A stretch of 64,000 nt of DNA from Siphonodentalium dalli. Lineage: Eukaryota; Mollusca; Scaphopoda; Gadilida; Siphonodentaliidae. The first letter of the stretch is position 1; every line of letters begins with the position of its first letter. Positions 13,501 through 25,500 of the stretch are shown here, piece by piece. A model generated the notes under the pieces. That model was not told the DNA's origin and did not search any database. It saw only the letters and a list, made by a program, of their open reading frames with translations. The position numbers and the translations under genes are program-made. The stretch lies in NCBI GenBank assembly GCA_032622095.1, contig CP136061.1:122274754-122338753 (forward strand), written 5' to 3'.

Positions 13501-16500
13501 ATTGAACAATATTAAATCAGTGACACCACAATCACTGGCCAATTTAGCTTTGGAGATATGCATGAAAATCCCAATTCAATATTCACTTGACAGTGTCACC
13601 CTCCTTATTTAGGTCAGGGAAAACAAGAACAGGTTTCTAAACCTGAATTGAGGACTAAATCCTTGATTAATCGAGGTTCCAAGGGGTAATAGAACCAGAC
13701 AGATACTAGGACCCGATATAATCGAGACTTAAATAAATAATTTATATATAAATACCTGCCACCTAACAGAATAAATACCTGCCACCTAACAGAAATAATT
13801 TCAAGTAAATAATAAATACAAATATCTTCCTCCCTCGTCACTTTGGAGAAAAAATTGCTGAGAAACGACATATTAATTTTATCTGGCCTGGCGATTGAAA
13901 TGGAATATTGAGAGACAAATACACTTGCTTGTTGAGTTCAATATCTGATTTGACAATATAAAACCATTATTTGTGGATTGTCCATACCCGCAAGCCTGAT
14001 TATAAGCGGTCGGTCCATGTCAAATGCCAGCAAATTGGGCGATGTCCGAACACAAATTTGCTTGAGCCGGAAAAAGTGACCGACACAATTTCTGACATTG
14101 ACAGTGGAATAATTTGGCAATATTTCCTCACTAGAAGCCTCGCAAAATGCTTTTTAACCCTTTGGAATAAAATAACACTTCCTGAAACGACATATATGTT
14201 GTTCTACTCCTCAACCGATAGACGACATATATGTCGTTCTACTCACCAAAGGGTTAATGTGCTGGGAAATCCGAAACTAATGCCATTGCAATAGTACCGA
14301 TTGTGGGTGGGGCAAGGTTGTGCAAATAAATCATGTCCTATACATTGAGGCTACGAGCTTATTTCCTCATTCGTGGGATTTCCCTGGTTATATAATTAGA
14401 TTTAATCTAAAATCATGAACACTAAAATGGCATGGTTTGTAAATCTGCAGCATTTACCAATCACCGAGACCTGTTGAATCATAGTTATGCGATGTTGGGA
14501 TTGAACATCTTCCATGCCATGCAAATATGTATTATTTAACAATCTCTCCAACAATAATAATTTAGTTACTGGTTCGTTTCATTTCTGGGTCGTGATGAAA
14601 ATTTGGTTTACACACGAATTCCTCGAATTTTGAATCTGAATGGTTTTCAGCACTGCGGCATTTCTGCTGTGTTTTGAATTCAGATTCGAATGATTCTGGT
14701 CAAATGTATACTTTTATAACTTAGTGGGAGAATCCATTCAGTATAGAAAGGGTTAAGGATGGTAATTATACCTGTAGAACCAGCACTAGAAATGCTCATG
14801 GATCTAGGCGAGTCAGACCCATAATCCCGAGAAGGAGCATAAGATCCATTTTCCGAAAGGTTTCGTGGAGCACTACGATCTGACGACGTGGCGTACAGTT
14901 CATCATCTAAGGCACTAATGTTCAGTCTCGGATCACTGCGACATCTCAGTAAGGTTTGTATGTTAGGAGTAAGTTTTGATGTCTTCCTTCTGTTAGTGAA
15001 CTTAGGCATCTCTTTGAAAGGCACTGGAAAGATAATTATAACCAAATGCACACATAATAATACAACATATTCTGTGTCAATCTCAGAATGGCAAGGGTAA
15101 ATAGTTAATCCATATCACTATGCTTCCTCAGTTTAACCCTTTACCCAACCGAAGGGCCCTGTGCCAATGCATTCTCTTATATATGCGAGTCGACCATAGG
15201 TCGCCTCGCATATATAAGAGAATGCATTGGCTTAACACATTAAAAATTATAAAATTGTTAAAGAATGTAAGAAAAAATGGTAAAAAGTGTTAAAAAAAAG
15301 ATTTCTTTTAGGCCAATGCATTCTCTTATATATGCGAGGCGACCTATGGTCGACTCGCATATATAAGAGAATGCATTGGCACAGGGCATAACTGTAACTA
15401 TCACAATGTGGTCAAGGAGCCGGTTCCAATGATATCCATATTTGTATGGTTCTATTGAGACAGACCCAAGATATTTTAGGCTGTTGAAGCTTTATTTGGC
15501 CGGTTTTGACCGTTTTGTTGGGTAAAGGGTTAAATGCTATTGTTACCCAATAGTAGAGTTTTACTTCGTAAATCGTTGGGATTTAGAATTAACTGGTTAA
15601 CCCCAAATTCGCGTTTGTAACGCCACAACGAACTGTTGCCCGCCCTGAATGAACTGTTGCCCGGTTTGCAATCACGGTCAACTTTCGTGACGTCACAAGT
15701 TAACTGTTGCCCGACCCGAGCGAACTGTTGACTGGCTCCGAGTGAACTGTTGACTGGCCCGAACGAACTGTTACATGGTTTGCAATTTCCGTGACGGTTC
15801 GGCTATTTCCGGAATTTTCCAGTTTTGTTTTTTAATTATACCGGATTTCCGCACTGTCGCTGTCACGCTCGAAAAACAACACAATTATTTTGAATTAATC
15901 GCTGATTATATACAAGTAAATGTATTGGGTAACAAAGCAATTATTTCATGTGTCTTTTGGGAACAGTCAAAATTGTTGTCCCGAGGTATCAGGAATCACT
16001 ATCGAACTGTTGCCCAAGGCCTTATTATTTCAATTGACATAATTGACATGTCTATCATCCCTACAAAATGATGACAATGGGACAATCCTGGATCATCATT
16101 CTGTGTGCACTACTTTTACTTTGCACGCACTCAAGATTTCAATATACTCTTTTCCAATGTGCAACTTACAGCAGATATAAAGGTGACTTTTATCAAATCT
16201 GGCTGCTGAGTGAATAAAATATTATTCAATATACAAATGGCTTAAAGTTAAAGCTATGCTAAACAGTACTTTTTCGTTCAACTATTTGGCCAATTCGCGC
16301 GTTTGTTTTGCATGCATGCTGTCAAAGTCAATGTCACGTGTATCACATGTGCATTTCCCCTGAACTGCTCTACACAGTAAAGCGATGAACATTAAGCACA
16401 AATTTTGATTTATTTTTGCCTAGCCTTTCTCCCCTTTTATTTTCAATTATAATTAGTACTTTAACACCGACACTCGAAAAGGGTGTTTGTCAAAACGTAA

Positions 16501-19500
16501 ATGGATTTACAGTAACTGGCAAGCACACAGGGCTGATGATTTCCATTAGGTCACAGTTTGCGGAGGTCCCCCGAATATAATTGACAGAACAAGCCACTAT
16601 TATGATTCTAGTGTTTTCATTCATTGACATATACACACCCGTCCCCCTTTAAATTGACCCTTTGAACCCTGGCTCTCCACAACGATCGACACCCTGACCT
16701 GGGCTCCCAGTGGTATTTTGACCTATTGTAGACAGTGTTTATATGTATGGTTATGTACATATTTTCTACCATCATTTTGATATCGTTGGAAAGGTTATTA
16801 CATTCTGAATTCAGCAGAGTAAAATCCATTTCAATATCTTAAATCCAGTTATACAAAATTGAAAACTCGACTGGATTTATTATTCTAACTGCCAAGAAAT
16901 GTTACGTAATGTCGCAATCCCAACATAAATACATGACGTTGTATGGCTTTTAGCCAAAACAAAATCTGTGTGTTCACTTATATACCCCACTAACAACTAA
17001 AATGCTCGACATTGCATGGTCTATTTGCAAATACCATCTTAAAGGCAATATTCTGAGCTTTATGCTCGTGTAAATCGATTTAGCGTGTACCTTTGCGCAA
17101 AAATGTTATGATTTAATGAACTCATAAACTTGTATATTCTTGAAAAAAACTCATATGACACGTCTTTACATCCGACAATCGCTAGCGCGAATTATGTAAA
17201 TTAGCGGGAATTTCTTCACAAATTTGGGAGTTATAAATGTCCCAAGAATGCGTCACTAAAGTTTCTACCCATAATTATTGTTTTTATGTCACTTATGAGC
17301 CATATAAGGCGATATGACCTAACGCGAAATGAGAGGTCGCGAGAAGCAAGATAGCGGCGCCCGTAAATGCAGAAATAAAATGGAGACTGTATCCGGCTTT
17401 CAATCGGTTGAAACTTTGTTGTGCCAAATCTAATCGCGATAATTTTTGGACAGCTAAAACAGTTGTAATATGAGTTTTATGAAACACTAAATTGTTAGTC
17501 GTACCTTTTGAGTATTTATCGAAATATAAATAATAAAGTGCAGCGACCATGGTAGAACGTGCGATTACGTCATGGCCGGAATACCGGCCAGTCGCCTATA
17601 TATGCAATAACGTTCTGGCCAGAATACCGGCCAGCCTGGTTTAAAGGGTTAATGTTGTCTCGTTCGCTAATTTTGAGGGATCTCCACGAATTTGGGGATT
17701 TCTGCAAATGGGCACCAACTGCAAAATCATCACACTGTGGGCGGAGAACTGATATTGCTGTCATTGATGTAAGATAGTCATTTTATTAAAAATATTCCAA
17801 AGACTCAGTGCAATTGACTACTGTATTCTTTTGAATCAGTATTTATATGTTTATAGCTAGGGTAGTAATACTATGTTTACTATTTGTCTTTCTTTACCAA
17901 TCACAAGTGCATGGATCTATTTTTTTATCCTGACTAAAAAGTGACAGAGTTGGTTTCACACCAATTGGCTTAAACCAAAGCTGTCAATCAAATTAATGAA
18001 AGTTGTGTCAATGACACTGTAGCTCAACTTGGATGGAGGATAGTTTCATGTGTTGCAGTCAATGGAGCGATTAGGAATGCAGAAAGTTGAAAAGTCTAAG
18101 TAATACTAGATGTTAACTTGGAGAGATATATATAAAGTAAAATCCAAAATGGCTCCTAATGGCCATGTTTTTCAACGAGATTCGGAAAAATTTGATGGCT
18201 CCCATCTAGTGGTCACCTAAAAGATCATTATGAAGTTTTGTGATGAGCGGATGAGGGATGTGGTCTGTAGGGTGTGCCAAAGGATTTAGTCATGCAAAGA
18301 GTAAAATCCAAGATGGCTGCTGGTGGCCATTTGTTTTAATAGAAAATTGTTCAAATTCAATAGCTCCCATCTAGAGGTGATTCTAAGCATGCCTGTAAAT
18401 TTTCTAAACAATTCTCCAATAAGCGTGGGCTGCAGGGTGTGTCGATGTATTCAAATTTGAAATCCCAAGATAGCTGCTGGTGGCCATGCGTTTTAACAAT
18501 TTTGGAAAAAAATTGATGGCTCCCATCTAGAGGTCACCGCGAAGATCCATATAAAGTTTGGTGATGATCGGATGACGTAGGTGGCCTTTAGGGTGTGTCA
18601 AAGGATTAAGTCATACAAAGAGCAAATTCCAAGATGGCCACTGGCAGCCATGTTTTTCAATGAAATTCGTAAAAATATGATAGCTCCCATCTAGAGGTCA
18701 CCCGAGGATCCATATGCAGTTTGGTGACGATTAGATGAGGGATGTGGTTTGTAGGGACGTGTGCCAAATGATTTAGTCATGCAAAGAGTAAAATCAAAGA
18801 TGGCTGCCAGCGGCCATGTTTTTCATGTTACATTCTTCAATGGCATATACTGAGAGCTGAAATAACAGTTTTAAAACATTGAAATAAATTAACAATATGC
18901 CTATATTTCATTGTTCATATTGTTTATCATTAATGAAAGTGTCAATGACACTGCAGCTCAACTTGGAAAGGGAATAATTTCAGGTGTTAAAGTCAATGGA
19001 GTGATTAGGAATGTGGAAAGTTGAAAGGCCTAGTTATGCAAAGAGTAAAATCTAAGATGGCTGCTGGTAGCCATGTTTTTTTGCCAAATGACCCCAAAAA
19101 GACTCGTTCCCATTTACATGTCATTATTAACATCCAGTGATGACAAAATGATACGACCTGTAGCCTGTGTCAAAGGATTTAGTCATGCAAAGAGTAAAAT
19201 CAAAGATGGCTGCTGGCAGCCATGTTTTTAGGCCAAACTACTCCAAAATGAATAATTCCCATCTACATGTCATTGTTAACATCCGTAACAAATTTCATGA
19301 ACATCTGACCAAAGCTACGACCCGTAGGCCGCGCCAAAGGATTTAGTCATGCAAAGAGTTAAATCCAAGATGGCTTCTGGTGGCCATTTTTTTTGGCCGA
19401 ATGACCCCAAAATGACTCGTTCCCATCTACATGTCAATATTAACATCCATGACAAATTTCATAAAGATCGGACCAAAGGTACGACCTGTAGCCTGTGCTA

Positions 19501-22500
19501 ATGGATTGAATTTTGAAATCCAAGATGGCCGCTGGCGACCATGTTGTTTGTCCGAATGACCCCAAAATGACTCGTTCCCATCTACATTCCAATTTCAACA
19601 GCCATGACAAATTTCATGATGATCAGACTAAAGGTACGACCTGTAGGCCATGCCAAAGAATTTAGTCATCCAAAGAGTAAAATCTAAGATGGCTGCCGGT
19701 GGCCATGTTTTTTGGCCGAACAACCCCAAAATTACTCGTTCCCATCTACATATCAATATTAATATCCATGACAAATTTCATGATGATCAGATGAACAGTA
19801 CGACCTGTAGCCCGTGCTAATGGATTGAATATTGAAATCCAAGATGGCCACTGGCGGCCAAATTTTTTTTCGTGAATGAACCCAAAATGACTCGTTCTCA
19901 TCTACATTTCAATGTCAACAGCTATGACACATTTTATGATGATCCGACCAAGGGTACGACCTGTAGGCCGTACCAAAGAATTTAGTCATGCAAAGAGTAA
20001 ATCTAAGATGGCTGCCAGCAGCCATGTTTTTTTGCCGAATGACCCCAAAATTAGTGGTTCCCATCTACATGTCATTGTTAACATTCATGACAAATTTCAA
20101 GATGATCAGACCAAAGGTACGACCTGTAGCCCGTGCTAATGGATTGAATTTTGAAATCCAAGATGGCCACTGGCAGCCATGTTGTTTGTCCGAATGACCC
20201 GAAAATGACTCGTTCCCATCTACATTCCAATTTCAAAAGCCATGACAAATTTCATGACGATCAGACTAAAGGTAAGACCTGTAGCCCGTGCTAAAGGATT
20301 TAGTCATACAAAGAGTAAAATCCAAAATGGCTGATGGCGGCCATTTTTTTTTGCCGAATGACCCCAAAATTACTCGTTCCCACAGCTGGTTCCCATCTAC
20401 ATGTCATTGTTAACATCCATGACACATTTTATGATGATCCGACCAAAGGTACGACCTGTAGGCCGTGTCAAAGAATTTAGTCATGCAAAGTGTAAATCTA
20501 AGATGGCTGCCGGCGGCCATGTTTTTGGGCCGAATGACCCCAAAATTACTCGTTCCGATCTACATGTCAATGTTAACGTTCATGACAAATTTCATGATGA
20601 TCAGACCAAAGGTACGACCTGTAGCCCGTACTAATGGATTGAATTTTGAAATCCAAGATGGCCGCTGGCGGCCATGTTGTTTGTCCGAATGACCCCAAAA
20701 CGATTTGTTCCAATCTACATTCCAATTTCAACAGCCATGACAAATTTCATGATGATCAGACTAAAGGTACGACCTGTAGCCCGTGCTAAAGGATTTAGTC
20801 ATACAAAGAGTAAAATCCAACATGGCTGCTGGCGGCCATTTTTTTTTGCCGAATGATCCCATCTACATGTCATTGTTAACTTCCATGACACATTTTATGA
20901 TGATCCGATCAAAGGTATGACCTGTAGGCCGTGCCAAAGAATTTAGTCATCCAAAGAGTAAAATCTAAGATGGCTGCCGGTGGCCATGTTTTTTGGCCAA
21001 ACAACCCCAAAATTACTCGTTCCCATCTACATGTCAATATTAACATCCATGACAAATTTCATGATGATCAGACGAACAGTACGACCTGTAGCCTGTGTTA
21101 ATGGATTGAATATTGAAATCCAAGATGGCCACTGGCGGCCATGTTTTTTTCCCAAATGAACCCAAAATGACTCGTTCCCATCTACATGTCAATGTCAACA
21201 GCTATGACAAATTTCATAATGATCCGACCAAAGGTACGACCTGTAGCCCATGCTAAAGGAAATTGTTGACGCATCACACACGCATACACACGGACGACAA
21301 AGCCATGGCAATAGATTAAACTTTACAAAGTAAAGTTGAGCTAAAAATGGAAGAACTCTCACCGACATCCTGAGGTTTGTGTTCTTTTATCATATCTGCC
21401 ACCAGTGTGCTTCCGACCATCACGCCGATATCGTATGCCATCTGGTTGTTGTAGTTGAGTATTGTTTTGTTAGCACCTCGAAATAACAGGACCCGAGCAC
21501 AGGATTCCTGAAATAAGAATTTAGTGAGTATGGCTCTTATTCTTCAGAACCAGTCACCTCCATGAAGCCATACTTGATTTCCCCCCTCTCTGTGAAGCCA
21601 TACCTAATTGGTGACAGATATAACCCCCCTCCAACTCTGTGGACCTGTACCTGATTGGTGACAGATATAACCCCCCTCCCTCTCTGTGAAGCCGTACCTG
21701 ATTGGTGAAAGATATAGCCCCCCTCCCTCTCTGTGAAGCCGTACCTGATTGGTGACAGATATAGCCCCCCTACCTCTATGAAGCGGTACCTGATTGGTGA
21801 CAGATATAGCCCCCTCTCCCTCTCTGTGAAGCCGTACCTGATTGGTGACAGATATAGCCCCCATCCCTCTCTGTGAAGCCGTACCTGATTGGTGACAGAT
21901 ATACCCCCCCCCCTCTATTTCTCTCTGTGAAGCCGTACCTGATTGTTGACAGCACAGACATGTAGAGGAGTATTTCCAACATTGTTCTGATGATCCATGT
22001 CAGCACCGTAGAAGATCAGCTGCTCTAAGTGCTTCACGTGACCATGTTGGCAAGCCTGAAATCAATTTAAAAGTCAAACATTATAATCTGTTTCTAACAA
22101 ATGACATCATTTAAACTTGTAGATTTATTCATGACAATGAAATTTTAATTTGCCTTGTGTTGTGAATCATTCAAATTCCCCAACTATACGATTTTAATAA
22201 ATTTCTAATGGGCTTGGTTTCAAAATGTATTCACTATTGCTTCATTGTGAAAAGTGTTTTTATGAAAATGCTGCAAATCTGGCAGACAATAAGGATGCAT
22301 TTCAGTGGCTCGTGATCTAATATCATCAGCGTATGTTTTTATTTTTTTTTTATCAGCAAACGTAACATGACCTTAGCTTGACTCATGCTATTTACAAGGC
22401 TCATCCTTTTTTCAACCTGATTGGTCACAAACCTGTGAAAATTCCCACTGATATGTTGGCATCAATTTGCGGTAAAATTTTGCAATGTGCTATAATCAAA

Positions 22501-25500
22501 TTTAAAATACAGCTGGACGATGATGAAATAAAAAAGACAAAAAAAGTTCTGTTTTTTTTGTAATTTTCAGACTTGTAGACTTTAACAATGATTGCACAAT
22601 CAAGTTTATACTATTCAAGTACAAACCAAAATTGACAGTGTTATTGTTGTTACAATTTGACTTCATACAAGTTGACATCATACAAACCTGATGGCATTCT
22701 GTACATCCGTGTTCATCCTTAGCACCGACGAAACACCGTTCTTGTAATAGCATCTCCGTGCAGCACGGATCGGACCCCATTAACACAGTGTGATACATGG
22801 GAGTTAATTGGCGACAATCCTTATAATTAGGAGAAGCTCCAAGCTCCAGCATGGTCTGCAAAAAGAGAAAGATATAGCAATAAGTAAAGCAATATAATTT
22901 CACCCATACAGAGCCCCAGACAAACATGAGCAGACGACACTCTTCTATATGCTTCTATATATGTGTGGGGCTCCCTGCAGGGTAATGGATGTTTTTTATT
23001 TTATGTCCTAAAAATTGTAAGAAACATTTATTTAAAAAAAATGATAAAAAATTGTTAGGCCAATGCATTCTCTTATATATGCGAGGCGACCTATGGTCGA
23101 CTCGCATATATAAGAGAATGCATTGGCACAGGGTAAAAAAATCCCGACTTACGACTGGATTTGATATGGCGGGTCACAAGCATCTATGCTTTAAAGACAT
23201 ATTATGTACTTCAAAGCACTTGTATGGGTGCATGAAACTGATTAGTTATTACTTAGGCGCTTTGCAAAATGGAGAAATGTAGCATTTTACTAACGTCACC
23301 AAAAATTTCAAAAAATTGACCATACCACGAAATAGAAAATATTGTTTGAACTGCACTCAATTGTAAATATTTACTTCTCGATTCGGAACACAACTATCGG
23401 CAATAAACCAACACAGATGATTTCGACATCGAGAGTCACTGTATTCATATAAATATATAAAAAAGACGGTGTGTGTTGTCAATTTGGTTATAATAATTGT
23501 AAAAATAACTACTTATATATAGAGCAAGAGTATTCTCCATTTATTCTATTTGATCACTATTTCACATCACTTTAACCCATTTATTAACGCTTGAATGATG
23601 GGAGCTGCGCTGGTGCAGCATTAAAGATCCTGTGCCAGTGCATTCACATAGGGAGCCTCGTATATATAAGAGAATGCACTGGCTTAAAAGTTGAAGTTAA
23701 ATATTGTTAGGCCAATGTATTCTCTTATATATGAGCCCCCCAATGGAAGACTCGCATATATAACGGCCCTTACACACAGCGTTTGATGCGGAGCTTGTCA
23801 CATGTGTCATGCGATACGCCGACTTAGAACACACTGTATGCAGTGGGTGCTTGCACATGGTGTGCAATGCGGGCGACATCGCAGAAAACGCAGAAAACGT
23901 TGCCGCAGGATGACATCGCTGTCATAATCCGGCGGTGTGGTGTTGCGCTTTTTTCTGCGATATTTGGTAAATTCCGCCATTTGCAGTGATGGTATAGAAC
24001 GAAAACACTGGAAGCACAGCAAATCTTAAAAAACTCTTAAAGTCGAAATTTAAACTCAAATTGGCACAACATCAACAACATTCTACTAAGTTGAAAAATT
24101 ATAAGTCGACAAGGACCATAACTGCAGTAAAATGGGTAGACCGAACATAAATTTGAACTTGATCTGTGTTTCCATATGGGTGATGCACATAAAAAAATTG
24201 AAAACAATCAAATAACCAAAACTAAAGTTAGCATTCGGAAACCATGTGGGACTGACACCCCGAAGCACAGACAGACATACACGGATGATTTCTATAGTCC
24301 TCCAATTTTTTTTTGGGGCACAATTTGAATGTGATGTGATGTGCACATTTGTTATAACTATTATGATGTGGTTAAACCATAAGAGTGGTTATACTGACCT
24401 TCATTGCATCCAAGTTTCCAAGTACGGCTGCTCTGTGCATCGCGGTGAGACCCTTCTTATTACGAAAGTCCATGTGTGCTCCAGCATTTATGAGCTGAAG
24501 GATCATCTCCCGACACTTCTGTCCATGCAGCGAGCAGCAAAGACTCAAAGGGGTTTCTGCAAGACAACAGCTCAATATAATCAGACAATGAAATCAAGTT
24601 CTACCTCCAAGTCTGATTATAGTGTGCCTGTCATTTGCAGAATGAGGTCCCCAGAGGGTGAGTTTAGTGATGCTATCCTGCATAGCGGGCTAGTATCACC
24701 AAATACACTCTCTGGGGACCTCATTCTGCATGGCCTCATCTGCTATGGGAGACATAGACTCAGATTGAAGTTCCCAAATAGTGAATGTTGTGATGTACAC
24801 CCATTGGGAACCTCGATTATGCAATGTGTCATCTGCCAATTTGGGAATATAGAGAAACTAAACTAAACTAGAGGTGTGACTCTCCCAATGGGACTAAGGA
24901 TACCCCCCCCCCCCCCCCCCCGTGTTTTTAAAATACTAAGATGTTTCACATGTCAGTAAACATTTAGTTAAAATAATAAAATAACAGTTCCCATTGCAGG
25001 TGCACAACACAGTTCCCATTGCAGGTGCACAACCCTAACCCTAATCTTAAACCTATTGACCAAAAAATGTAGGAATAAAAGCTCGGACAAAATTATGCAT
25101 GTTGCAAAAATGTTCTAAGTCAAAAAAGGGGAATAACTCCACACAAAAAAGTCGGACAGATATCATAATCACAGGTGCACAGGTTCCCATGGTACTAAAT
25201 ACCAGTGCCAAGATTAAAAAACATTGACCCAAAAATGTAGGAATAAAAGCTCGGACAAAATTATGCATGTTACAAAAAATTCTAAGTCGAAAAATGGGGA
25301 TAACTCCACCAAAAAATGTCAAACAGATGTCATAATCGCAGGTGCACAGGTTCCCATGGCACTAAATATCTGTGCCAAGTTTAAGAAATATTGACCTAAA
25401 AATGTAGGAATAAAAGATCGGACAAAATTATACATGTTGCGAAAATTTTCTAAGTTGAAAAAGGTGGGATAACTCCACCAAAAAAAGTCCGACAGACGTC

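Noticed and set aside
21604-22006. Repetitive minus-strand frames with ISVTNQVRLHREG units
   Set aside because: Translation of the donor minisatellite in the wrong frame; exon 8 reads a different frame here.
24246-24866. 206-codon plus-strand open frame, the longest in the window
   Set aside because: It runs antisense through Shank exon 6 and into a family H element (CRMRSPEGEFSDAI text occurs at every H copy); no independent protein signal.
25031-25046. CCCTAACCCTAA telomere-like text
   Set aside because: Only two units next to a tandem repeat; chance or a minor repeat, not an internal telomere.
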